A stretch of DNA of 64,000 bases from contig NZ_QOWE01000006.1 in assembly GCF_003334855.1 (NCBI RefSeq), forward strand, positions 1 to 64,000. The letters are read 5' to 3'. This document shows, in pieces, positions 43,385-52,553 of the stretch. The notes below the pieces were generated by a model. The model made no database searches and had not been told where the DNA came from. It saw only the letters and a list, made by a program, of their open reading frames with translations. Source of the DNA: Larkinella punicea. Lineage in GTDB: Bacteria > Bacteroidota > Bacteroidia > Cytophagales > Spirosomataceae. Position 1 is the stretch's first letter, and every line of letters starts with the position of its first letter. A program made the position numbers and the translations under genes.

Positions 43385-43609
43385 GGTCGTTCAAAAGGCT
43401 TGCGAAACTAATCAAATTAAGAGAAATGCCCTTCCAAAATAATGCCATTCCGATAAGCAAACAAACGTTTATCACATTGCCGGTATTTTTTTGTAAATTT
43501 ATTCTGTATTGTTGCCGTCTTTCAGGGATAACCGCCTGTCTGGAAACCGCGTTTCGAGCGGGGCCGGAAGCCTGAAATATGCTGAATTCCAAACACCCAC
43601 ACATTGATA

Positions 43610-46600
43610 ATGTCCTGGACTGCGAAAACAAAAAATGAGCTGGTCGCCGAGATTCGGCGGCTGAGTAAAGAAGTCGATATACGGAACTCCCTGGACGGAA
43701 GTTCGCAACTGTCGCACGCGTCGGTTTTCGACGTCAGCAAAACGGTTGATCAATTGAATCTCATCGGGTTAACGATCGAGAAAGACGGTACGGTGACATT
43801 TTGTAACCAGTATACCCTGCGGATTACGGCCTGGCAACCGACCGATGTCATCGGAAAAAACTTCTTCGAGATTTTTATTCCGGCGGGCGAGCGGGTGCAG
43901 ATGCAGCGGGATTTCGACGATGCCATTGCACGCGGGGGGGTGGTGGAGCAGAAAGAAATCAACCTCCTGGCCAAGAGCGGTGCCGTGCGGAATGTTCAGT
44001 TGAATTCGTTCATTATCAATACAGTAGCTGACCATACCTCTGTGCCGTCCTATACCATTATTGGGGAAGACGTCACCAATAAAAAACGCGTCGCTTCCGC
44101 CCTGTCGTATTCAAACTCGCAGTTGCAGGATCTGGTTGACAACACCAGTGACCTGATTCAACTGGTGACGCTCGACGGCAAATTCATGTTTGTCAACCGG
44201 GCGTGGCGCGAGGTGCTGGAATACAGTTCCGACGAAATTGCTTCGCTGACGTTGCAGGATGTTTTGCATCCCGATTATGCCGAAAGTACGCTCATGCGGC
44301 TGCAACGCGTGCGGGATGGGGAGAAGTTTCCGTATTTCGAGACGGTTTTTCAGAGTAAAAAAGGCAAAACCGTCTTTGTGTCGGGCAGCGTCAACTGCCG
44401 CTACGATCAGGGAAAACCGACCGCGTACCGGTGCATTCTGCACAACATTACGAGCCGCATCCGCGCGGAAAAAGCCCAGAAACTCTACTACAGCATTGCC
44501 AACTGGACGCTCAACGCGCCGAATCTGGATGAGCTGTACCAGAATATTCACGATGAACTGAGCAACATCATTGATGCCCGGAATTTTTTTATTGCGCTGT
44601 ATGACCAGAGCAAAAGCTTCCTGTATTTCCCGTATTACGTCGATGAATATTTTACGGGAATGCGGTTTACGAAACGGAGGCTGGGCAATGGTCTGACTGA
44701 ATACGCCATCCGCGCCAACCGCCCGCTGTTTCTCTACGAGCAGGATATTCAGCAACTGGCAGACACGCAGAATCTCTACCTCTACGGGCAAATTCCGAAA
44801 GCAATGCTTTGCGTTCCGCTCCGGATTGGCGACCGGATTACGGGAATTATTGGCGTAAAAGCGTACGACAAAGCCGATACGTACAACATCCGTGACCTGG
44901 AATTGCTCGAATTTATTTCGGGACAGGTGGCACTGGCCATTGCCCGGAAGCAGGACGAAGCCGCCATCAACAAGCAAACCGCCCGACTCAATGCGATTTT
45001 CGACAGCAGTTCCCACCTGATCTGGTCGGTGAATAAAAGCTTCCAGTTGACTTCATTCAACCGGAATTACACGCGCCTGATCGAGAACCAGTTGGGCGAA
45101 ATTCCACAGTTGAACGTGACGACCGAAAAGCTGGGCTGGCGGATCATCGGCGCCGAAAACCGGCGGTTGCTGGAAGAAAAATACCGGCTGGCGTTTCGGG
45201 GACTGCCCCAAACGGTCGAACTGCATTACCAGACCACCAAAAGTGAAGCCTGGCTGGAGGTACATCTGAATCCAATTCTGCTGTCGGGGGGCGTCATCGA
45301 GGAGGTGTCGGGAATTGCCCGCGACATCACCGCCCGGAAACGGACGGAACTGGAACTGCGCGGCAGCGAAGAAAAATTCCGGGGTATTTTCGTCAATCTC
45401 CAGGACATTTATTGCCGCGTCGACCGCGAAGGACTCGTGACGATGATCAGCCCGTCGGTCTTGAAACGAACCGGCTATACGCCGGAAGAAGTTCTGGGTC
45501 AGCCGATTACCAATTTTATCGATAAACAGGATATCCGCCGGGCGCTCGTCCGATTGATTCGCAACAAGAGCCTGCGAAATTTCGAAGCCACGCTGCACCG
45601 GAAGGATGGCACGATCCGGCAGATCATGCTCAACATGCTGACGCTGAACGATAAGAACGGTCGGGTGGACGAAGTGGCCGCCCTGGCCCGCGACATCACC
45701 GAACTGAAGCGCAACGCCCAGGAACTGATGAAGGCCAAAGACGAAGCCGAGCGGTCGCTGAAGGTGAAGGAGCGGTTTTTGGCCAACATGAGTCACGAAA
45801 TCCGGACGCCGATGAACGGCGTAATCGGCATGATCGACCTGCTGAATGATACGCCCCTGGATCAGGATCAGAAGGATTATGTGCAGACCATCAAAAAATC
45901 GTCGGAAACGCTGCTGAACATTCTGAACGATATTCTGGATTTGTCGAAAATTGAAGCCGGGAAGATGGTTTTGCATGAAGCGCCGATTCTGTTCCGGGAG
46001 GTTTTTGATAAACTGGTGTCGCTTTTTGGGCAACAGGCCAGCGTGAAAGGGAATAAACTGAGCTACCATCTGGACGACAAACTGCCTCAGTTTGTGATTG
46101 CCGACCAAACGCGACTCTTGCAGATTTTGTCTAATCTGACCTCAAATGCCATCAAGTTCACGGAGAACGGCGCGGTGACGGTCGAGGCTTCGCTGGTCAG
46201 CAGGAAAGGCAAGTTCAACCGGATCAAGGTGGAGGTGAAGGATTCGGGCATCGGGATTGCAAAAGACGATCTGGGCCTTCTGTTCAATTCATTCAGCCAG
46301 GTCGAAATGTCGTCGCGCAAATCTTTTGGCGGAACGGGCCTCGGTCTGGCCATTTCGAAGGAATTGGCGGCCCTAATGAAAGGAACGATTGGTGTTGAAT
46401 CGGTGACCGGGAAGGGGAGTAACTTCTGGTTTACCATTGAATTGAAAGAAACCCTGATCAGCCCGACGAATCAGAAGTCGGATCAGGCCGAAATTTCGTT
46501 GCAGAATGTGTTCATCGACCATCATCCCTATTTATTGCTGGTCGATGATAATGCCGTAAACCGCAAGGTGGCGACCGAAATTCTGAAAAAATCGGGCTGT

Positions 46601-47332
46601 CAGGTCGAAACCGCATCGAGTGGACAGGAAGCCATCGATAAAGTGACGGTGGCTATGGCCGAAAACGGCAAACCGTATGAGTTGATTTTCATGGATATTC
46701 AGATGCCGGATATGGACGGGGTGGAGACAACGGTGAAACTGCGCAGTCTGTTCGGCCCGCAGTTGCCGCCGGTGATTGCCATGACGGCTTATTCGATGCG
46801 CGAAGACCGGGACCGGTTTTTGAGCCAGGGCCTCGATGACTACATCGCCAAGCCGATTCGGGCCCAGAGCCTGATTTCCAAAGTGAAGGAAACCGTAGAT
46901 GCCCGTAAGGATTTCAGGGAAGCGGCCCAGATGCGCTCCAAACAACTGGAAACCATCCGCGAACTGGAGATGCCGATGGTCGACACCGAAATTATTGGTC
47001 AACTGGAGCAGGTGGGTGGCTGGGATCTGGTGACGTCGATTTACGAAGATTTCGAAATCGAAGCCACCACCCTGGTGCAGGAATCGCTCGATGCCTTTGC
47101 CATTGGCGATATTCCGACCGTCAAAAGCCATCTGCATACGCTCAAAGGCAGTGCCGGAACGATTGGCGTGGCCCGTATTGCGCAGGTAGCCCGCGAAGCC
47201 GAAGGCAAATTAAAGTTGAGCGACAGCAGCACCCTGGCGGATGATTTGCACCTGCTCGATAAAGAATTCAAATTATTTTTAAGCGAATATAAAAATACAC
47301 TGGAAAAGCTGGTCGCCGAAAAAGCCGGCTAA
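43610..47332 (+). CDS. Hybrid sensor histidine kinase with PAS, GAF, receiver and HPt domains
   Basis: 1240 residues from the ATG at 43610 (a TTG two codons earlier is less likely). There is no signal or transmembrane segment, so it senses in the cytoplasm. In order it has two PAS domains (about 45-285), a GAF domain (about 290-450) and two more PAS domains (about 460-710). HisKA follows (phospho-His in NMSHEIRTPMNG near 730), then HATPase (SNAIKFTENG, DSGIGIAKDD, FGGTGLGLAIS). A receiver (LLLVDDNAVNRKVA, FMDIQMPDMDG) and an HPt domain (HTLKGSAGTIG near 1177) end the protein. The whole phosphorelay is thus in one chain, and the final response regulator is elsewhere. RidA follows 11 bp later. 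Confidence 0.95.
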   Translation: MSWTAKTKNELVAEIRRLSKEVDIRNSLDGSSQLSHASVFDVSKTVDQLNLIGLTIEKDGTVTFCNQYTLRITAWQPTDVIGKNFFEIFIPAGERVQMQRDFDDAIARGGVVEQKEINLLAKSGAVRNVQLNSFIINTVADHTSVPSYTIIGEDVTNKKRVASALSYSNSQLQDLVDNTSDLIQLVTLDGKFMFVNRAWREVLEYSSDEIASLTLQDVLHPDYAESTLMRLQRVRDGEKFPYFETVFQSKKGKTVFVSGSVNCRYDQGKPTAYRCILHNITSRIRAEKAQKLYYSIANWTLNAPNLDELYQNIHDELSNIIDARNFFIALYDQSKSFLYFPYYVDEYFTGMRFTKRRLGNGLTEYAIRANRPLFLYEQDIQQLADTQNLYLYGQIPKAMLCVPLRIGDRITGIIGVKAYDKADTYNIRDLELLEFISGQVALAIARKQDEAAINKQTARLNAIFDSSSHLIWSVNKSFQLTSFNRNYTRLIENQLGEIPQLNVTTEKLGWRIIGAENRRLLEEKYRLAFRGLPQTVELHYQTTKSEAWLEVHLNPILLSGGVIEEVSGIARDITARKRTELELRGSEEKFRGIFVNLQDIYCRVDREGLVTMISPSVLKRTGYTPEEVLGQPITNFIDKQDIRRALVRLIRNKSLRNFEATLHRKDGTIRQIMLNMLTLNDKNGRVDEVAALARDITELKRNAQELMKAKDEAERSLKVKERFLANMSHEIRTPMNGVIGMIDLLNDTPLDQDQKDYVQTIKKSSETLLNILNDILDLSKIEAGKMVLHEAPILFREVFDKLVSLFGQQASVKGNKLSYHLDDKLPQFVIADQTRLLQILSNLTSNAIKFTENGAVTVEASLVSRKGKFNRIKVEVKDSGIGIAKDDLGLLFNSFSQVEMSSRKSFGGTGLGLAISKELAALMKGTIGVESVTGKGSNFWFTIELKETLISPTNQKSDQAEISLQNVFIDHHPYLLLVDDNAVNRKVATEILKKSGCQVETASSGQEAIDKVTVAMAENGKPYELIFMDIQMPDMDGVETTVKLRSLFGPQLPPVIAMTAYSMREDRDRFLSQGLDDYIAKPIRAQSLISKVKETVDARKDFREAAQMRSKQLETIRELEMPMVDTEIIGQLEQVGGWDLVTSIYEDFEIEATTLVQESLDAFAIGDIPTVKSHLHTLKGSAGTIGVARIAQVAREAEGKLKLSDSSTLADDLHLLDKEFKLFLSEYKNTLEKLVAEKAG

Positions 47333-47343
47333 ATGATAAACTT

Positions 47344-47739
47344 ATGTCTTCTCGTCAACTCATTTCTTCCGGCACACCCTGGGAGCCGGTGGTCGGTTAC
47401 AGCCGTGCCGTTCGCGTCGGCAATCTGATCGAAATTTCAGGTACCACCGCCATGAACGGCGACCAATTGATCGGTCGTGACAACATTTACGAACAAACCC
47501 GGTTTATACTGCAGAAAATCAGCCTGGTGCTGGCGGAGGCCGGTGCAACGCTAAACGACGTTGTGCGTACACGGATGTACGTTACCGACATTTCAAAGTG
47601 GGAAGATGTGGGAAGGGCTCATGGTGAGGTCTTTAAGGATATTCGGCCCGCAACTTCCATGGTTGAGGTTAGCGCTTTAATCGATCCTGATTTGTTGATC
47701 GAGATCGAGGTAACGGCTTTTTTAACCCCCGTAAAATGA
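47344..47739 (+). CDS. RidA/YjgF family protein
   Basis: 131 residues with the family pattern: SSGTPWEPVVGYSRAVRVGN near the N-terminus, QTRFILQKISLVLAEAGATL, and the conserved Arg in VVRTRMYVTDIS. The C-terminus is SALIDPDLLIEIEVTAF. Canonical RidA hydrolyses reactive enamine/imine intermediates of amino-acid metabolism. This divergent member may act on a related substrate. It starts 11 bp after the histidine kinase stop, which suggests co-transcription, although the link may be incidental. Confidence 0.85.
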   Translation: MSSRQLISSGTPWEPVVGYSRAVRVGNLIEISGTTAMNGDQLIGRDNIYEQTRFILQKISLVLAEAGATLNDVVRTRMYVTDISKWEDVGRAHGEVFKDIRPATSMVEVSALIDPDLLIEIEVTAFLTPVK

Positions 47740-47798
47740 CTTGATTCCAAATTAAAAATCATTTTTCAGAACCCATTCCATCTTAGTTGTTAATGCTG

Positions 47799-47806
47799 TA
47801 TTTTTG
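47799..47806 (+). promoter_or_regulatory. Putative -7 box for the HxlR gene
   Basis: TATTTTTG fits TAnnTTTG, 67-74 bp upstream of the ATG at 47873. No well-spaced -33 TTTG is visible. Confidence 0.3.
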
Positions 47807-47872
47807 TTTCGGTTGCACATAATAATCTCTTAATCAGTGGGTTACCCACCAAAAGGTAAGTACTATTAACCA

Positions 47873-48208
47873 ATGACACCCGAACTAAAACAAACAAGCG
47901 AACAAATTATCTCTACCGAACTGATTATCAAGAAAGCAGTTGAAGTTATTTGTGGAAAATGGCGGCTGATTATCATCCACCTGCTCCGCGAAAAAACCCT
48001 GCGATACGGAGAAATTAAGCGTGGGGTTCCCGGAATCAGTGAGAAAGTGCTGGTTCATGAATTAAAACAACTGGTCGAACTGGGAATGGTCGACAAGCAG
48101 TCATTTGGTGAAGTTCCGCCCCGGGTGGAATACAGTCTTAATGAAAAAGGGCGTACGGTTTTGCCCGTCATCGATCTCCTCCGCGAAGTAGGTCAGGCCT
48201 TTATTTGA
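47873..48208 (+). CDS. HxlR-family winged-helix regulator
   Basis: A 111-residue DNA-binding protein of the HxlR family. It has the opening helix with the conserved Cys (AVEVICGKWRLIIIHLL), the recognition helix region (RYGEIKRGVPGISEKVLVHE), and the wing with the family signature PRVEYSLNEKG. Such dimeric regulators often respond to thiol-reactive compounds or to redox state through the N-terminal Cys. It may regulate its neighbours; no operator is evident. Confidence 0.9.
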   Translation: MTPELKQTSEQIISTELIIKKAVEVICGKWRLIIIHLLREKTLRYGEIKRGVPGISEKVLVHELKQLVELGMVDKQSFGEVPPRVEYSLNEKGRTVLPVIDLLREVGQAFI

Positions 48209-48261
48209 ACACTACCCCGGACGCAGAAACACCTGTTTTTGCGTCCGGAATGGCATATTTA

Positions 48262-49047
48262 TCAGAAATGAGCCAGTTTATACCCCAGCGTTAGCGTAGC
48301 ATATCCGATAAAACCGGTAATGCCGCTGTCGTTGAACACGCCCCCAACCGGCAATCCGTAGCGGACATCGACTTCAAGCCGTTTCAGGAGCGTGACGCCC
48401 GCGCCAAATTCAGCTCCAAAATTGAACGTTTTTACCTGTAGAATGCCAGCCTGATCCGCATTGGTCAGATCGACCTGATCGGATATTTCTGAAAGGGTAA
48501 AGCTTGGCAAACTGGCGCTGGCTTCAACCTGCCCCGATGCGGTTCGGGCCGCTTCGGCCTTGATGGTGAACAGAAACGTAGGGCCGCCATAGACGCGCCA
48601 TTTTCCTTCATGCCCTCGTTTGCCAATAAATAGCGGGATATTCAACGAAGTCAGGGTGGGTTCAGTGGTGGTATTCAACCGGGCGTAAAGCGTTCCCGGC
48701 TGAATGTTGGGCAGGTTGACGCCAAACTCCTTTGCTGCGGCAACATCGATGCGTTCGATGGGGGCTTTCTGTTTCAGCACCAGCGAGGAATAACTGATTT
48801 CTGCCTGCAGGAAAAACCGGTCGTAGTGTTTGCGCACCCATAGGCTTCCGAAATATCCGATGCCAATGCCATTGTTGGAATTTCGGATCCGGGGAAGTTC
48901 CAGACCCGGCGACAGCGTCTGGGCCGGAATGACCGTATACCCATGTGTAAAAGTGCCTCCCCCCCTGATTCCCAACTCCATACCGCCCTGAGCTTGTGCT
49001 TTGATGACTACCAGAAAGACAAGACAAGCGACCCCAATTAATTTCAT
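48262..49047 (-). CDS. Outer-membrane beta-barrel protein (PorT/OmpW-like)
   Basis: 261 residues from the ATG at 49047, which starts a clean signal peptide (LIGVACLVFLVVIKAQAQ). The frame is open to 49089. The mature part begins MELGIRGGGTFTHGY and alternates amphipathic strands (IGYFGSLWVRKHYDRFFLQAEISY, with each strand short). It ends GYATLTLGYKLAHF, as expected for an eight-stranded outer-membrane barrel of the Bacteroidota porin-like family. Its function is unknown. It is convergent with the HxlR gene. Confidence 0.75.
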   Translation of the reverse strand: MKLIGVACLVFLVVIKAQAQGGMELGIRGGGTFTHGYTVIPAQTLSPGLELPRIRNSNNGIGIGYFGSLWVRKHYDRFFLQAEISYSSLVLKQKAPIERIDVAAAKEFGVNLPNIQPGTLYARLNTTTEPTLTSLNIPLFIGKRGHEGKWRVYGGPTFLFTIKAEAARTASGQVEASASLPSFTLSEISDQVDLTNADQAGILQVKTFNFGAEFGAGVTLLKRLEVDVRYGLPVGGVFNDSGITGFIGYATLTLGYKLAHF

Positions 49048-49280
49048 CCCGAATAAAGCCGTTACGGTTTTGGTGCTCCATTGCGCCACTCCTTGTCACA
49101 AGAACGGAAAACTCTGCCAAGTCGTAAATAGATTTTAAAATAATTTGTCGACAATTGATTACTAACTGATACATTTAGCGTCTAAAATAGGATCGCGAGG
49201 CTTGGCAGACAAACAGTTCCGCCCTGTTCGCAGTTGTTCTATTCAAACCCAATTCATTGTTAATCAAACACACAAAATCC

Positions 49281-49754
49281 ATGGGACTGCTCAGTTTTTT
49301 CAAAGGTGTAGGGGAAAAAGTTTTCGGTAAAGAACACGAAGCACCGGCTGCCGAACCGGCCAAGGCTGCGGAAGTAGAGCCGCTCAAAGCGAGCGCGTTA
49401 CTCAATCACGTCAAGCAACTCGGTTTGTCGTACAAGAAGTTGACGGTGAAAACCGCCGGCGACACGGTGGTGCTGGAAGGCGAAGTGGCTACCCAGGAAG
49501 ACGCCGAAAAACTGGCGTTGGCGGTTGGGAACGTCGAAGGCGTTCATCAGGTCGATAACCGCCTGGTGGTGGAAGCCCCGGAGCCGGAAGGTCAGTACCA
49601 CACGGTCGAATCGGGTGACACCCTGTCGGCGATTTCCAAGAAAGTCTATGGCGATGCCATGAAATACGGTATTATTTTCGAAGCCAACAAACCGATGCTG
49701 AAAAGCCCGGACCTGATTTATCCGGGTCAAGTGCTGCGGATTCCGCGGTTGTAG
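49281..49754 (+). CDS. BON-LysM protein, Kbp/YgaU-like
   Basis: 157 residues from the ATG at 49281. An N-terminal amphipathic segment (LLSFFKGVGEKVFGKEHE) is followed by a BON domain (about 45-100, LTVKTAGDTVVLEGEVATQE). A LysM domain follows (about 107-157, YHTVESGDTLSAISKKVYGD, ending YPGQVLRIPRL). The domain order and length match E. coli Kbp, a cytoplasmic K+-binding protein. No signal peptide is present, which agrees. A strong terminator follows. Confidence 0.9.
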   Translation: MGLLSFFKGVGEKVFGKEHEAPAAEPAKAAEVEPLKASALLNHVKQLGLSYKKLTVKTAGDTVVLEGEVATQEDAEKLALAVGNVEGVHQVDNRLVVEAPEPEGQYHTVESGDTLSAISKKVYGDAMKYGIIFEANKPMLKSPDLIYPGQVLRIPRL

Positions 49755-49766
49755 GGTTTCTGAATA

Positions 49767-49811
49767 CACTAAAAAGCCGTTTGCAGACATCTGTAAACGG
49801 CTTTTTAGTGT
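49767..49811. terminator. Hairpin terminator
   Basis: ACACTAAAAAGCCGTTT and its exact complement AAACGGCTTTTTAGTGT enclose an 11-nt loop. T-runs lie on both strands. It separates the convergent BON-LysM and VOC genes and can serve both. Confidence 0.9.
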
Positions 49812-49831
49812 AATTCAAAAATCCGGTCAGC

Positions 49832-50197
49832 TCACTCCGCCTTGAAATGCGGATTTTCAATAATTCCGAACACGTTGCCAAACGGGTCCTTCACACTGGC
49901 GACTTTAATGTCGCCACCCACTTCTTCAATACCGGAATGGACACTGGCACCGTGGCTGATCAGGTGTTCCCAGGCCTTTTCGATGTCCGGAACGCCCCAG
50001 TATGTAATCGTACTGCCATCGGCGGGTTTGGCCGCCGGATCGAGCCCGAGTTCATAGCCGCCCACGGAAAAACCAATGTAAAAGGGTTCGTCAAAATACG
50101 GATCAATGCCCAGGATGGTTGAGTACCAGTTTTTCGCGTTGAGTAAATCAGGTGCCGCGTAAATTATAGTCCGTAGGCCCAGAAAAGCGGATGCCAT
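49832..50197 (-). CDS. VOC/glyoxalase-fold protein
   Basis: 121 residues from the ATG at 50197. The frame runs open to 50323, but the upstream part is unlike the family. It has paired beta-alpha-beta modules (GLRTIIYAAPDLLNAKNWYS, YIGFSVGGYELGLDP, ASVHSGIEEVGGDIKVASVK, DPFGNVFGIIENP). The family includes glyoxalases, dioxygenases and resistance proteins. The likely metal ligands are not all present (E in GIIENP is visible), so the activity is open. Confidence 0.85.
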   Translation of the reverse strand: MASAFLGLRTIIYAAPDLLNAKNWYSTILGIDPYFDEPFYIGFSVGGYELGLDPAAKPADGSTITYWGVPDIEKAWEHLISHGASVHSGIEEVGGDIKVASVKDPFGNVFGIIENPHFKAE

Positions 50198-50558
50198 ATA
50201 AAACAGATCAGTTGCCCAACTGGCAGGAGCCGGATGGAAATGAAATGGAAAAATAAGAAAAAAGATCAAATACCGTCCATAGAATTTCTTTTCCGGTTTA
50301 TACCCATTCCGGGAAATGGACAATTCCGTCAGGTTCGGGAGCAGGGAACCAACTTCCGAACCTCGCCCGGCAAGGTATTTGCAGGATACTTAGTGTACTG
50401 GTTTAACTGACTTTACCAATCAATTGTTGGGATTCGACCAATATCCTTCATTGATTTTTGGTGGAATCTTGCCAATTTTACAAATAACTATCGAGATAAA
50501 AGATTGCTTTACTAAACAAACGTACCATCGCTACAAAAAACTGACCTGACCCGTTCGT
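50198..50558. other. Divergent gap upstream of the VOC and TMTC-like genes
   Basis: 361 bp without a supported gene. The minus-strand open extension of the VOC gene into this region is hydrophobic but lacks a sensible domain. No exact promoter box, repeat or RNA gene was recognised. Confidence 0.4.
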
Positions 50559-52481
50559 ATGTCCAAGAAGAATCAATCCTCGTCGAGTCAAAAACCCCTC
50601 ATTCGGCCAACATCCAATGGGGGAACCAAGCCCACACCCCGCCCGGTATCGGCGGCTTCGCGCCCCGCAGCTTCCCCGACTAAACAGGCGTCTCCAACCG
50701 TCCCGGAACCATTGACACCCCGGCCCATTCAATGGCCCTGGGCTTTGCTGGTGGCCGTCGCCGGATTTGCCCTCTATGCCAACACGTTCAACCACGGACT
50801 GGCGCTGGACGACATTGCGGCCATTACGCAGAACCTGTTCGTTCAGAAAGGCATCGAAGGCATTCCGGATCTGCTCAAGACCGAGTTCTGGCACTTCAGC
50901 AACATTTCACTCGGCTATTACCGACCGCTGGCACTCATCACCTTTGCGCTGGAAAAGGAATATTTTAACGGTGATCCGCACATCAGCCACATGATCAACG
51001 CGGGAATCTATGCCCTGACCGGTTTGTTTCTGGTGATTCTGTTGCAGAAATGGTTGCCGGGCCGCACCGTCCTGACTACCCTGATTGCACTGCTCTTTAT
51101 GGCACATCCGCTTCATACCGAGGTGGTTGCCAACATCAAAAGCCGGGATGAAATGCTGAGTTTTCTGTTCATCACGCTGGTCATGCTGACCTACTGGAAA
51201 TACCTGGAAACCCAGCAAAAGGGCTGGGTTGTCTTTTCGGCCTTCTGGATGTACCTGACGTATCTCTCGAAAGAATCGTCGCTGGTGGGATTGGGGCTGA
51301 TCGTAATTATGCAGTATACATTCGCCAAACGGAATTTTTTCCAGTCAATCATCAGCATCTGGCCGTATCTGGTGGTGACGGCCCTGTTTTTCTGGCAGAA
51401 AAAGGAAATGATCGGAACCCTGAGCGGGAATCCGCCGGTCGACTGGGCCAACTATCCGTATGCGCTCGAAAACACGAAATTTTTGACCACCTTCAAATTC
51501 TTCGCGCAGTACGCCCGTCTGCTCATTTTTCCGCTTCATTTGTCCTACGATTATTCCTACAACGTCATTCCTTCCGGCAAACTGAGCGATTGGGAAACCC
51601 TGCTGGGGCTGTTTTCCTTTGGAGGACTGGTTTGGCTGGCCTGGAAAGGCTTCTGGCAACGATCACTCTGGGGCTTTGGCCTGACGTGGATGTTCATCAC
51701 CATGACTCCCGGTTTGGGCTTTGTGCTGTTCCGGGGGGGGATTCTGGCCGAACGGTTTCTGTATTCCCCGATTCTGGGCTTCGTCATTGCTGCCATTGCC
51801 GGGCTGGATCTGTTGCTGGCCAAACGGCTGAACCTGTCCGACAGTGCGCCCATGCTCAAACGATACGGTGTTTTGATCGGCCTGTGTGTGGTGGTTGGCG
51901 GGTTGTTCAGCTTCCGGACGGTGGTTCGGAATGAAGACTGGAAGGATAACTTTACGCTCTTCAACAGCGGGCTGGAGTATGCTTCCAACAGTTGTCAGGT
52001 CAACCGGCACGTAGCCAATGAGTGGATCAACAAGTGCGCGGAGGAAAAAGACCCGAAGCAAAAGCGGTTTTACTTCAACAAAGCCATTTATCACCTACAG
52101 CGGTCGACGGAGATTTACCCCGGTTTCGGGGAAGCTTTTTTCTCGATTGCCTATTCGTACCAGAAGCTGATTCCAAACCGGGACTCGGCGGTGTATTTCT
52201 ACAAACAGGCGATTCGGGCGTCCTCCAATTACGCACCGGCCTACAATAACCTCGGCGTGATTTACCAGAACGAACGTCGCTATCACCTCGCTTCGTACTT
52301 CTACAACATGTCGATGATGGTAAACCCGGCCTATCAGGATGGTCGGAATAACTGGGAAGGTCTGAAAAAACAGCTTGGACTGGATGTGAAGATCTTACCG
52401 GATAGTCTGAAAAACGAAGCTGTGTTACCCGGCGCTCCCGCGCCAACGGCAGTTCCGGCCCTGCGGTTTCCGGTGAGGTAA
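50559..52481 (+). CDS. TMTC/PMT-like membrane glycosyltransferase-like protein with TPRs
   Basis: A 640-residue protein. A Ser/Pro/Thr-rich cytoplasmic N-terminus of about 55 residues precedes a dozen hydrophobic helices. The first periplasmic loop carries the acidic pair expected of GT-C enzymes (NHGLALDDIAAITQN), followed by the LGYYRPLALITFALE motif. The region SKESSLVGLG resembles the TMTC and PMT families. The C-terminal 150 residues are TPR-like repeats (IYPGFGEAFFSIAYSYQK, YAPAYNNLGVIYQNE). Protein O-mannosylation is known in Bacteroidota, and this is a candidate enzyme, but the donor and target cannot be read here. Confidence 0.8.
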   Translation: MSKKNQSSSSQKPLIRPTSNGGTKPTPRPVSAASRPAASPTKQASPTVPEPLTPRPIQWPWALLVAVAGFALYANTFNHGLALDDIAAITQNLFVQKGIEGIPDLLKTEFWHFSNISLGYYRPLALITFALEKEYFNGDPHISHMINAGIYALTGLFLVILLQKWLPGRTVLTTLIALLFMAHPLHTEVVANIKSRDEMLSFLFITLVMLTYWKYLETQQKGWVVFSAFWMYLTYLSKESSLVGLGLIVIMQYTFAKRNFFQSIISIWPYLVVTALFFWQKKEMIGTLSGNPPVDWANYPYALENTKFLTTFKFFAQYARLLIFPLHLSYDYSYNVIPSGKLSDWETLLGLFSFGGLVWLAWKGFWQRSLWGFGLTWMFITMTPGLGFVLFRGGILAERFLYSPILGFVIAAIAGLDLLLAKRLNLSDSAPMLKRYGVLIGLCVVVGGLFSFRTVVRNEDWKDNFTLFNSGLEYASNSCQVNRHVANEWINKCAEEKDPKQKRFYFNKAIYHLQRSTEIYPGFGEAFFSIAYSYQKLIPNRDSAVYFYKQAIRASSNYAPAYNNLGVIYQNERRYHLASYFYNMSMMVNPAYQDGRNNWEGLKKQLGLDVKILPDSLKNEAVLPGAPAPTAVPALRFPVR

Positions 52482-52484
52482 AAA

Positions 52485-52553
52485 GTTTAAGGTTTGAAGT
52501 TTAAGGTTTAACGGAAATGAGCAACGTTAAACCTTAAACTTCAAACCTTAAAC
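52485..52553. repeat. Perfect 28-bp inverted repeat, terminator-like
   Basis: GTTTAAGGTTTGAAGTTTAA and its continuation (52485-52512) are exactly complementary to 52526-52553, with a 13-nt loop. The arm itself is two tandem copies of a GTTTAAGGTTTGAA-like unit. It lies between convergent genes. Confidence 0.9.

Noticed and set aside
45053-46108. 351-codon minus-strand frame inside the histidine kinase
   Set aside because: It is an antisense shadow of PAS and HisKA coding sequence.
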